Part shown: positions 22,010-32,831 of the stretch, in pieces
How the letters are laid out: every line of letters starts with the position of its first letter
Numbering within the stretch: the stretch's first letter is position 1
NCBI RefSeq assembly: GCF_000003605.2
Contig: NW_003135350.1
Location: 84,828 to 124,875, forward strand
Length of the DNA stretch: 40,048 nucleotides
Direction: 5' to 3'
Source of the DNA: Saccoglossus kowalevskii
Lineage: Eukaryota; Hemichordata; Enteropneusta; Harrimaniidae
Position numbers and translations under genes: made by a program
The notes under the pieces: model-generated
What the model saw: only the letters and a program-made list of their open reading frames with translations
What the model was told of the DNA's origin: nothing
The model's database searches: none

Positions 22010-22560
22010 AACTTAAAATGGTGATTTGGCTTTAAAATGGTGGTTTTCATTCAAAAAGGCTCACGAAAAGATGTTTTGGTTTTAACACATTGCTTGACGA
22101 CACCGTTTTCCCCAATTCATTTTGCTCACCTGTATTCATGGAAGCTTTTAGCAGGCAGTGTGTTAAAATTATGGTTTGTCATTCAAAATGGTGTTTTTTT
22201 TTAAAAAAGGTGTTTTGGCTTTCAAAATGTCATTTGAAATGGTGGTTTGGCACTCAGAATGGTATTTTGGATTTACAATTGTGGTTCGTCGTTCAAAGTG
22301 CTGTTTTGGCTTTCCAAAAGCTTCCTAGATAAAAAGGAATAGCTTTCAAAATGGGGTTTGGTGTTAAAAAACTGTGACCAGTCTATCCTAAAAATGATGA
22401 ATAATTTTCAAAATTCTGTTTTACTTTCACTATTATTATTTACAATGCTGTGGCCGAGAATGCTTTTTACACATAAAATGGTTGTTATATCTTTCCAAAA
22501 TAAATAATATTTTACTTTTCAAAATGACAGATTGGTTTTTCAAAATGGTTTCTCAGATCA
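22010..22560. repeat. degenerate ~22-bp AAAATGGT minisatellite
   Basis: Many imperfect units around TTTGGCTTTCAAAATGGTG, in the order ...AAAATGGTGATTTGGC..., ...TCAAAATGGTG..., ...CTTTCAAAATG.... Spacing is mostly 20-24 bp, with a break at about 22070-22165. The 80-codon open frame at 22090-22332 is largely a translation of this repeat. Confidence 0.8.
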
Positions 22561-23180
22561 AGTAGGATTTAATTTTCTTTTGTGAATTATGTCTAGAAAG
22601 TGTAATGATCTCCAAACGGCCGGTGCTAGTAGATTCTTCAAAAAACACTCTGGTAATATATTACCCAGAAGGCAGTCAGCTCACTATAAGGCAATTATAA
22701 ATTCTGTGATCTATGATATTTGTGGTCAACTTTAATATAAACTGCATTAAAAATATGACTACAGCTTGATGTGTGGTGTAGCTTGATCCACGCTGAGCGC
22801 TTCTAAACTCTGCGGATCCAGTGGCTCAAAAACGCAGGATAACAAAGGTGGTAAAAAGTAATTTGGCTGACAGTCACAGTTAAACAGAGAGGACGAGTGG
22901 AGAAACTCTTGGGAAATGTGAATTCCCTCGTGTTTTGTTCAGTGACTCATTCACGTTCAGTTAGTTCATTTCAACTCATAAATAGAGCTAATTCTCTAAG
23001 TTGACTTTGTCTGATAGTGTTGCCACGAATGAGTGAACAGGAGAGCTCTTGTGACAAGGAGCGGTGATGTTTTGGCTAGTTGTGTTGCTGGGGCAAGCTG
23101 CGATGGTAAACTAACGTCAACTACTTCACTGAAGTGGGTGCACACAAGGTGCTTTGCAAAGTCTTGTGAATAGTAGACAG

Positions 23181-23305
23181 TGAATGGGGGATTTATCATT
23201 TACAAAATGGGTGGAGGATCACCATAGCAACTGCAGATGAAGAGAGAAAATGCCGAGTGATGGAATTTGAGATGCTGCATGGAAACGAGGCATGGAAAAG
23301 TGCAG
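23181..23305 (+). CDS. candidate internal exon, unknown protein
   Basis: On the plus strand a 125-nt segment ends at a strong donor (GTGCAG|gtaaat) and begins after a purine-rich, weak acceptor (gaatagtagacag). One base is followed by 41 codons, including NGWRITIATADEERKCRVME and ending MLHGNEAWKSA. The mix of Trp, Ile, Glu and Lys codons is protein-like, and the region (22860-23400) is less AT-rich than its flanks. Minus-strand frames of 63-67 codons also exist here and look less natural. It ends with one spare base, so it does not join directly to the plus exon at 30413, which needs two. No family is recognised. Confidence 0.35.
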
Positions 23306-23419
23306 GTAAATCGGTGGAAAAATAGCTGGAATATTTGATAAACTTGATCAGGTGGCAACAAGACATACTAAAGGAAGAGAAGGCCACTCTGTAAAGGTTG
23401 CCGACTGTGTTAGAAAAAT

Positions 23420-24740
23420 GTATATCTTATACAATACTGTTAGATGGGCAAATCATTGTCTCGTTTTTTAGAGCTAGTGTCGTTCATCTGTTTGTCCCCT
23501 GAATACCAAGAGCTTAGTATATGTCATTTTATATTTGTTTAACATTATAATACAGTACACTTTGTATACACTGTTTGATTAATAGCATATTCAGCGTTTA
23601 CTGACAAAATTTAAACTTCATTTTGCATCATCAATTTTAATATAAATGTACCTACACCTGAATTGTTTGACAGCAATTTATGTAAATCACTTTTTTCCTG
23701 CCCGTTGTAGAAATGAGGTAGTTATAAAAGCCAGTCAAAGAACAATTGATTACATCCCATTTTTAAGAAAGTTCATGTTTTATTTGATAATTGATTAATG
23801 TTATTTCTTATATTCAATTAATGTTGAGCCCATTTCCTTTTTTTACAAAATAAACTTATAACATTTATTATTTTGAACAGTTTAAAATTATGTTAATTTA
23901 GTCCTGAAATTAACAAAAAGCATCTTGTAGCACAATTTTTGCTGAAAAAATTCTGTCATCGAATGTTTTTCTTGTCTTTAGTGTTGGTGGGATGAAACTA
24001 TAAAAGGTTTTATGTCAAGACCAATCATCATATTGTCACGTAAATGTACCAAAGTTTTAGAGTTAACCCCAAAAATTTAAATTACATTATTTCAACAAAA
24101 ATTAAATGTTTTTTGTTGTTGTTATAATTAGAAACTAGTTTTGTGTTTCAGTGTGATACAGTTATTATTCTGGTATCTTTTACTACCAGGTGTGTAATTT
24201 TGGCATGCTCTTGTTTGTTCAAAAAAATAGAAATAATAATATTACATTAATTAGTCTGATTTCTAAAAAAATGTATAATTAGTATTTTTTAAATTATTTA
24301 AATGTTAAAACTGACCAGGCGTCCAATTACATAATTGCTTTCAAGCTAAATAAAATGTAAAATTTTGGAACAAAGTAATAATTTTTAGACAGGAACTATA
24401 ATATTCAAATCATAAACACAGGTCATTTTTTTTCTAATATTAAAAAAAATATTGTTACACCTATTTTTATCTGTGCATGTTAAAAAAAATTGATAAATAC
24501 CAATTTAAAATGCTAGTCAGATTGATCACATGACCGCACAAATGAAGAGATTATAATTAAGATAAGATATTAATGCTTGATAGGCGCGTAGTATGCATTT
24601 ACAACAATATTTTCTGACAGCTTAGTATAACCACTTCAATTTTTGTGGTGGTTCCAACAACAGATGTGCTCCCAATTCCCAGAATGCACCTCATTTGGTC
24701 TGAACCCATTAGGTGTGGTTATCTTTTGGCTCAGTGTTAG
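23420..24740. other. AT-rich non-coding stretch
   Basis: Long A/T runs and no open frame of note. Near 24671, AATTCCCAGAATGCA matches the canonical ZNF143 half-site form. Confidence 0.5.
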
Positions 24741-24753
24741 TTGAAAAATAAAA

Positions 24754-24813
24754 TGCTGTATTTTCTCTATTAGAAGCACACCTCATGCCCATACTAAATG
24801 AGAAAATACAGTA
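24754..24813. mobile_element. 60-bp foldback element, family 3
   Basis: The left end CTGTATTTTCTCTATTAG pairs with the reverse complement of the right end (CTGTATTTTCTCATTTAG), with two mismatches in 18. It is flanked by TG on the left and TA on the right, fitting a mutated TA duplication. The interior TATTAGAAGCACACC resembles the family 2 motif. A half copy starts at 29472 and a fragment (TTCTATTAGAAGCACAT) sits at about 20191. Confidence 0.75.
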
Positions 24814-24829
24814 TTTGAATATAGTGTTG

Positions 24830-25850
24830 TCATCATCATGTGATTTTGTGTTAAACACTTTAATTTCATACTTTGTGTTTCAGACATAAAAAGTCGTTTA
24901 ATTTTTTTCCCCATCATGAGTTGATTTAAAGCGAGTACATACAGATTAGTGTTGACTGCTTATAGCTGAAACTTGACTAGGTATTTAAAGGTACCGGGTG
25001 CTGTGTATACCCATAATCACCAAAATTTGCACTCAACTGGTGTGTACTTTTTCATTGCTCTGTCAACATTTGAATAATAATAGTGTTCATTTCCCGTGCA
25101 CCCTTGGTTTCTGACTAGCTCTCTATATTTAATAAAATACCAGGAGCTATAATTGTGAATAAGTATTTACATGTAACAAGTCATTAATTTGTGACTTTAA
25201 GCATTCAAGTGCTGATTGGTTAAACTTCATTGCAGTGATTCTGATAAATATTATTAAAATCTAGTCTAGTAGTGCTTATTTTGTAGTCGTATGTTGATTA
25301 CCTTAGAAACAACATGCTACAATCCAGATTTTCAGAATTTGTTTTAAAAGTTTTCTTATAATTACCCTATAAATGAACAAATTTTGAATTTCATTCACCA
25401 TCATTTAAGGGAAACGAGAAGATTTCGAACAGGAACTATTTTGTGCCATTTGCTGAGAAAGCTGGAGGAAGGTTATTTTTTAGTTGTGATGAGGCATTTT
25501 TGGATTTTAGAGACGAGCTGACTCTATCATCCCACTAACTACACATCCTCATGTATATATATATAATAACGCCTACACTAAGTGCATGTTTTATGTAATA
25601 TCACATCGTATGTTGATTTCCTGCGTATGTACTCATCTAATCTTTTCAAATAAAAGAAAACGAGAATACGAAAAAAAGTAAAGAAATGTAATGAAAGCTA
25701 TATACACGGAAAAGTGAATTGCTTGACTGTTAAGTGCTGTCAGCCCTGTCTATGCAAATATCTTGTGTGTTTTCCAGTATTTGAAGAAAACGGAAAGTGA
25801 ATTTCTTGAGGGCATCTGAATATTGTCAGAAGGACATGCTTGTTTATGAC
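24830..25850. other. AT-rich non-coding stretch
   Basis: Nothing recognisable beyond a short (AT) run near 25553-25564. Confidence 0.5.
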
Positions 25851-26032
25851 GTGAAAGTTGACTACATTAAGCCTGACCACATTCTATTTCCTTTTACATT
25901 ATCTGGATTTTATAATGAAGTGCAGTATTCATAATTTGAACTGTAATATTCCCACCTTTTATTCTTGTAAATTTCATTGGAATTTTCGTTCTTGTCAGCC
26001 TTGTCTCATTGGAGGTCAGGATCTCATGTTAC

Positions 26033-26256
26033 CTTCCCAAGGCACCTGCTACTGAATAACCTAAATATGCTAAAAAAATGTTGTTACAGACATTCGGGAA
26101 AGATGTTCGGCACTGCTGTGAATTACTGATGACCTCTTGACCTAAACTACCCCTATTTAATGTAAATTTTGCTGAACTGCCGAATATAAGTCCCAAACGT
26201 GCGTCTGCCTTGCTTACTGATACTACTATATCACTGTTTTCTATTTTCAAATTCAT
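26033..26256 (-). CDS. possible exon, low support
   Basis: On the minus strand 74 codons are open from ATG (MNLKIENSDIVVSVSKADAR) to a strong donor TGGGAAG|gtaaca. Codon choice is varied, but the upstream acceptor region lacks a pyrimidine tract. No family is recognised. Confidence 0.2.
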
Positions 26257-26269
26257 AATTTATGTGCAT

Positions 26270-28440
26270 ACATAACTTGATAATAAGATCACTTTCTTTT
26301 AGTAAGTTTTTTTTAACTCTGAGTACCAGAACTCAAAGTGGGCTCGTCATGGCAATGTTTGACAGAAAGCTGTTTGTATGTACTTGAATTGTCTGTGCAT
26401 GGCTGGTACCACTCATATCTCCATCAAAATGACAATTACAAGAATATACCCTTCTCCAAAATATGTGCATATAAATGAGGTAATTTGCATACCAATAAAG
26501 ATAACTAAGTTGCTTTCAAATCCTAACAACAACTCACACAAGTAAAATTGTATGTCTAAGATCTACTATACAACTAATAAACGCTTATTAATTAATTTTG
26601 TGAGATATTAAGACGATAGTGATACACTGATTACAAAAATTTGCTGAAGTCTATATAGGAAATGATTAGCGTTATAGAGTCTCAGGTTGTTTCGTTGTGT
26701 ATTCATTCATAGATTGTGCTCTGCCTATTTCTGTCTTCTTGAATAGAATCGCATGTCTGATATCCCTTGGTCATTTGTGTTCGTATAATTGAATCTGTCC
26801 TATGAGACCATTCCAGTCCAACAATGGCACTCGTCTGCATGTTCTAGTCTTTTCAGATGTATTTTAGATGTTTCTGTCACGTCAAATACCACAGAACAAT
26901 TCCAGAAATATGTACACATGTGTCACTTCAAACATTTGCACAACAGCTCACAACTTATGCTAATTTTGCTAATATATTTTAAAGTGATGGTTATATAATC
27001 TTGATGTTTTAATCTATTTACTGAGTGGATTAAAATGCCAAACAAAAGACAGATTAATAGCATAATCAACTTGATCAGTTGGGTCCTCTAATTCCACAGT
27101 GCAATCCCCGGGATTCAGGACTAGCAGTTTAACGATAAATTTCTCGAATGAATTGAAGATCAGTATATTACCATATTAAGCATTATTTTGCACTGGTATT
27201 TTATCTATTCTGATATATTAAAATAATCACTGGATTTTCACAGATTTTTCAGTGAAACTACAAGTTACATTGTAGTTTTATGTGTTCACATGTTTTGCGT
27301 ACTTCGCTTATCAATCAAAATAGTGGAATTAAAACCCTGTGATGGCTATTAATTAGAATTTCAGTTTATTGCAAAATCAAATAGGATTAAAAGAAATTCA
27401 TAATTCATAAAAAAATATGCTACAGCACGAAATCATTTAAAAATGTTAAAAAAACCTGTTTAAAACTTTTCATTAATTTTTTTTTTGAGGGATAAAATGA
27501 TTGAGCATTATTAGGGGTATAAATAAAACAAAATAAACACCATTTTCATGTATTTTATGATTTTACACGTTTTTTTGTTCAATATTGCGGTTTTTCGCTT
27601 GAGGCCATGCAATGCATCAAAGCATTGGCGACAGTTTTATTGTCTTTATATTGACTATGATCATAATTCATTGTGAATACATATATTCTATTCATAAAGG
27701 AATTTTTGGATTTTGATCAATTATTTTTTAGAGTGCTGTGAATATTTGTACTTTTTTTGGATTCTTTTGCAATATTTGTAAACAGTTGAAAGATGAAAGT
27801 AATGTTGCTATGAAGAAAATGTATGTTTGCTTGTAATTTATTAACTCCACTGGTAAAATTTCAACTGAATTGTATTAAAATCTGATTATTTTCTTGGGCT
27901 TTTAGGCAATACCCTCAAGAGGATGGCATGTGTCTTTGTGGTAACAAGAAGATTTTAAATTGAGTTGGAAAAAAATAAGTTTATTTTAATTTTTTATTTT
28001 TCCCACTAATGGTATATCAATTTATCATGGAAGAAAAGTGTTGAAATAAATATGCATTGAAAGGATTTGAAAATGTTGTCCTTTCTCACTGAGACTTGTA
28101 ACAAGGAAATCGTAATGAAATCCCTGCTATACAGAGGTTTGATAACCATATCCCTAACCCATCCCCTTATGTGCAATATATCTTTATGTAGTGTAGTAAC
28201 GTTTTTGACCTTAGCACGCTGACAACTGCAATGACGTATGCAACCCATAACGTATGGAGTAAAATTTGTGTGTCCTCCAATGTGTTAATAGAAACCTTCT
28301 AAATTGCCATTAATTATGGCAAAGACATTTTAAAATCTGCACAGAAGCTATTAGAATGTTCATTAATTTACGACTTTAAATTAGCTGCCTAAAACAGTTT
28401 AATGTATAGGAGAAAAAGTACAGTGTCCTTTTACCTTCCC
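26270..28440. other. AT-rich non-coding stretch
   Basis: No repeat or exon can be supported. CAAAATAGTGGAATTAAAACCC at about 27318 resembles a word at about 35775, which may be ends of another small repeat family. Confidence 0.45.
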
Positions 28441-28447
28441 GCTATAT

Positions 28448-28555
28448 AACTGTATAACAACCATGCCACAAGCATGTGCTGTCATGTTTGTTACCATGGT
28501 AAACTGTACATCAACCATGCCACAAGCATGTGTAGTCATGTTTGTTACCATGGTA
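28448..28555. repeat. 54-bp tandem duplication
   Basis: Two units of exactly 54 bp (28448-28501 and 28502-28555) differ at only a few positions, followed by the first 6-8 bases of a third. Each unit holds CCATGCCACAAGCATG and the palindrome TTACCATGGTAA at its end. Confidence 0.95.
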
Positions 28556-29410
28556 AACTGTCAGGTTTATCATTTTTCCATAGCATCACATCAACAAGTG
28601 GTTGTCATGTCGTGAAAAATGGAAATGAGGAGAATGTTTAAAATTTGCTAATAGGATCCCAATTAATTTGTTTCTGGCTTAAGGATGGGGATAGGATGGG
28701 GATGTAGTGCGAAATATTATGTGGTTAAACATACACTGCATAATGTTGTTTATTTGTGGCAATAACTTGATTGACCTGTCCCTGATACCAGATCAGTGCG
28801 CTGTTTCATTATGCACACGCGAATGATCATCCAAACATATTGCTAGTCATGCTGTATTTTCTCATCACTTGCCATATGTCAGAGAGTATGTGGTATAGTT
28901 GCATTGTATTACTTTCTATGACATTAAAAGCACCGACACAATGTACAGGGTTAAGTAGATATACCAAAACACATGGCATTAATACGGATCTGCCGTTTCA
29001 TTGGCACGTATAGCTACGGTGGCAGCATCTTGCTCCAGAATATTGAGTAGTTTGATATTTAAATTTGGTGCCGCAAGCAATGTTCGGATCTCTGTTTTCT
29101 TCCTCTCTCTCTGCTCAGCAAACGTTTAAATACTATGTGAAATGTCAGTGCACGTCTTCATCGGTCAGTATCGTCTTTTTTTTGGTTATCACTATTAAAA
29201 GGGAATATTTCAGTTCTGTGACTAAATTATGGGTAAAAACATATTCTTTGTTGTTGTATGATAATTAGAGAATTTCAGTGCTTCATTTAAGCTGGATTCA
29301 ATTTCAGCTGAAATGCACAAATTGGGTTATCGTAATTGGGTTATCATAGTTAATTTTTATTGGTTTGTCATTATTACATATATATTAAAGTTTGTAGACG
29401 ATAGGAATGA

Positions 29411-29471
29411 GAGTATCTTTGCTGGATTTTATTTTTTCTAGTTCTATGTGAAAATAAAGTCTTCTACAGTA
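29411..29471. mobile_element. internally deleted fragment of family 1
   Basis: GCTGGATTTTATTTT and GTGAAAATAAAGTCTTCTACAG match the right half of the element at 15159-15368. The middle is missing. The right TIR ends in TA at 29470-29471. Confidence 0.75.
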
Positions 29472-29502
29472 CTGTGTTTTCTCTATTAGAAGTACGTCTC
29501 TG
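29470..29502. mobile_element. half copy of family 3 abutting family 1
   Basis: CTGTGTTTTCTCTATTAGAA starts at 29472, directly after the TA that closes the family 1 fragment. It matches the left end of the foldback at 24756. No right TIR is visible. Confidence 0.7.
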
Positions 29503-29821
29503 AAAAAAGCTCACATAAACAAAATATTATATTGCTATCATTAAAATATGATTATTTTGACACACCTCTGTCATATTTGTAAATTCATACATTTCTTATA
29601 GAACAAATTCAGTATCACTCCTTTTCTAAAATATAAAATTTCATAGTTTTGGGGTTAAATTTGTAGAACATTTTTAGCAGAACATGAAAACATTTGTGGT
29701 CGTCTTGGCACTACTTCTTATTGTCTAGCATGTGTTTTAGTGAACTTGACAAACATTACAAGAGAAACTAATTGCTTTGATTGTATAATAACATTTCATT
29801 TGAATGAAGTCTGAAAAACTG

Positions 29822-30240
29822 GCGGGTATGCGTCCATCTGTTGTCCATGCATCCGTATCTTGGTCATCCCTGAACAGATCACATTCAAACTTCACACATC
29901 TTAAGATACATATCTCCTACATTTGTTTCATGATTTGATTCAAAATGGCAATTTTTATGCTTAGAATTCTTTAAAATTAAGAATTTCTGACATTCCTAAA
30001 CTGGATCTTGGACATGTATGAATGGATTTTGTTAAAATTTGCTACAAATAAAAAACATAAGGGTATCTTGATGTCCATCATATATTTTTTAGATCAGATT
30101 CAAAATGTCGTCTAGCTGCAGATGTTTAGGAATCCTTGCAGTAGATGTATCTATTCATACATTGAAATCCTATCAACAAGTTATTAAACAGTCACATCTC
30201 CAATATTTGTATATTTCATTGGTGGCAGCGGTGGGAATCT
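29822..30240 (+). repeat. diverged copy of the 32832-33615 repeat family
   Basis: Contains GTCCATGCATCCG, CATTCAAACTTCACACA, GATTCAAAATGGC (about 29938) and GATTCAAAATGTCG (about 30096). It ends with CATTGGTGGCAGCGGTGGGA, which differs at one base from the word at about 32829. Words and order match the better-preserved array to the right. Confidence 0.6.
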
Positions 30241-30412
30241 CACAATGATTGCCAATTTTCTCAGTATTACTGATAAACACCTTCTAAAAACTACTTAACA
30301 GTAGTGTCGTGAGTTTATCCGGAGCCACCCACATGTTGATAAATGTTGACCTATGCCTAAGGTGGGTGACATGTTTTATTGGTTGGACAGTTAATGACTT
30401 ATTACTTTTCAG

Positions 30413-30625
30413 CTGGCAGATAGCCAGTACAGTGATTAAAACAGTTAGAGATGGGTTGATGATGTCACAGGGCAATAACTCATCGCAGTACGTTCACAGT
30501 ATATTTGATTTTAACAGTTCAGTGATAAAAGTGATGGGATTGTTGTGTGCTTTGGCCCAGTTTGATAGTGAAAAATCTCAGAATATGCTTCAAGGTGCTC
30601 TCAGTCATTTACCAGGTCCTGACAA
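30413..30625 (+). CDS. probable internal exon of a helical-repeat-like protein
   Basis: This is the best coding candidate of the window. A strong acceptor (gacttattacttttcag) is followed by 213 nt, a multiple of three, to a usable donor (GACAA|gtaata). The frame is one base, 70 codons, two bases. It begins WQIASTVIKTVRDGLMMSQG and includes SSVIKVMGLLCALAQFDSEK, ending LQGALSHLPGPD. The alternation of hydrophobic and polar residues gives two or three amphipathic helices, like a piece of an ARM/HEAT-type solenoid, but this is inferred from pattern only. Codon use is balanced and the segment is less AT-rich than its flanks. It sits between two copies of a tandem repeat family that have no coding character. 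No partner exon is securely linked. Confidence 0.45.
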
Positions 30626-31112
30626 GTAATATATGTTCTCAAATCTAATCGGTCAGGTCCTTTAAATTAAAGAGAAAAGTTGATTTGTTGTCAGTGAGCC
30701 TGCTTACTGACTACAACTGTGGAATTAGACATTCAATGGTGAACAAAAAAAATGTGTCAAAACAAAATTTTAGTTTAATATTTAGAAATAAAACTTTTAA
30801 AACCTTATTTTTGTGAAGTATGTAGTGTATAAAAATGAACAATTTGTATTGTTACTTTTGTTTAGAAAACCGATTACGTTCTTTTGTATGCTTGCAATGA
30901 ATTCTGGGATTTTTAATATTCCCTTTATATCCAGTTATTAGTGATAAAAAAAAACTGTAGAGACAGCGACACACTGTTAATATCAATGAGACTTTGCACA
31001 CAAGAAAATTAACAATCAAGATATCAAGGGTTTTTATTGATGTTCTTTCTAATCAGCCAGAAGATATTAAAAGTGTACTGCTCACTTAGGGGAGTTAAAT
31101 CAACCGAACACA

Positions 31113-31378
31113 CTACACTATACTTAAAAAGCAAATAGTTAACACTTTTTGTAAAGTATATACAGTTGTCTTTGACATTAAGAGAATGACATCGCAGTCC
31201 CTAGAGCCTTTATCATGGCATGGCGTGTACATATATCTATCACCGTACAACACAATATTGCAATTGATGTTCACTTCGCCGTCATGAATTATACATGGGC
31301 GGGTTTGTTGTCGCCGCGCTACGTCTTGCCCGAGTAGAGGTGCTAAGCCATTTTCACTTTCTACGATATTAGCCACAA
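31113..31378 (-). CDS. possible exon in a CpG-richer patch
   Basis: On the minus strand, after an acceptor-like tgtaacatccatctag, 88 codons are open: NGLAPLLGQDVARRQQTRPC, then a Cys-containing stretch with GDRYMYTPCHDKGSRDCDV. The patch 31250-31380 contains several CpGs (gtagcgcggcg on the minus strand), unusual for this window. Donor candidates (AAAAA|gtgtta, TTTAA|gtatag) are weak. No family is recognised. Confidence 0.25.
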
Positions 31379-31573
31379 CTAGATGGATGTTACAGAATGA
31401 GTCATCTCACCTGTTGTCCCACTCCTTTACAAATATATCAACGATTGTCTTGACATACACGTAACCTGCTGGGGTTGGACTGTGTTTTAATGTCTCCCCT
31501 GTTGTTGGATAAAATAATTATTTGACTAAGAGTTTTTTTCTTCTTCAAGCTTTCTTATTTTTACCTTGGCCTT

Positions 31574-31593
31574 ACTGTACATGAATGTACAGT
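31574..31593. repeat. 20-bp inverted repeat
   Basis: ACTGTACAT-GA-ATGTACAGT: perfect 9-bp arms with a two-base spacer. Confidence 0.7.
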
Positions 31594-31646
31594 GTAAACC
31601 ATTCAATTTTCTCTGATGTAAACCGAATATCCAATGAATGTCCCGT

Positions 31647-31746
31647 GATATCAAATTTATTCATGAGTGTAGTAATTTTCATATGTTCTGCGCCTTTGGC
31701 TAGGACTATATGAAAATTGCGACACAAGTTTAATAAATCTGATATC
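31647..31746. repeat. 100-bp imperfect foldback
   Basis: The left arm (GATATCAAATTTATT...AATTTTCATAT) pairs with the reverse complement of the right arm (GATATCAGATTTATT...AATTTTCATAT) over about 45 bases, with a short loop near 31695. No coding content. It resembles a small foldback or MITE. Confidence 0.7.
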
Positions 31747-31799
31747 ATAGTTCATGAATTTTGATATCCTATTTATCACATACATTTCCAGCTGTTTCG

Positions 31800-32820
31800 C
31801 CAGTAGAAACTAACATCAATATAGCTATTTGTACAAGCATCCTAAGTTTTTTACCAAGTTCTGTTCATTTGCATACAGGAACGCCATTTCTTGAACATAC
31901 TTTGCAGCTACATTTTTAGTTTGTCCCCTGCGAATAAACAAATATATTTTGAGCCATCAATATATGTAATGTAACATTTCAAATGAACTACTGGTAGTTC
32001 TATTAGCAGTCACGAATATCATAAATAAATTGTTTAGTCACCAAAAAAGCTGATTATTTTGTCATTTTTGGTGACATCTCTATCTTAAATCAGAGTTTCC
32101 AATTACTGTGTTGTAATATTACATAGCTTTGTGTCATTGATTACTGTGTAATACAAATATTTATGATTTCAGGCCATTTATAAAAAACAAATTTTGTAAA
32201 TTTCATAGCAACTCTGTCTCAAGTTAGCAACATAAAAAAATAGTTTAATTACAATTATTTTACAGTATTAATGTCTTCTAACTCTTTTAAAACCAAACTT
32301 TTGTCACTGTTCACAATATGTAAAACTTGCATCATTTTTTATATTTTCCCTTAAATTTTGATCATAAATTGTAATCAGACAGAAATAATTTACACTTAGT
32401 CGAAAATTAACATTGAATTTAAAAAAAAATACTTGAAAATGTCCAAAATGTGACATTCAAAGACTTTAAACAAGACACTACTACCAAATTATAGTAATTG
32501 TGGAAATTGTATGAAAAGAAGATTTTTCTCACCTATTTATGATCGATTTTCAGGTATTGTTATAAATCGTATTGAAAAGAAGCACTTTATATTATGATAT
32601 ATTTTCACATGATGAGTAATTTTTAATGAAAATTGAAAAAGTAAAATTTATTTGTATTAATACATGTCCTATCTCTCGGGTGTATCACCACACAAAGGAT
32701 TTTTAACTGATTTTTTGATTGTCAAAGTTTTTGATCGATTATTAGATTTCACATAATAGTCTTCCAGTGAATATTGCAAAATCATATGGTGTTTTGTCTT
32801 TCTATTGCAAACCAAGATCT
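31800..32820. other. AT-rich non-coding stretch
   Basis: No exon, RNA gene or repeat seen. Confidence 0.5.
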
Positions 32821-32831
32821 AATCCATCACA

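Noticed and set aside
22090-22332. 80-codon open frame with repeated Trp/Phe segments
   Set aside because: Mostly a translation of the AAAATGGT minisatellite.
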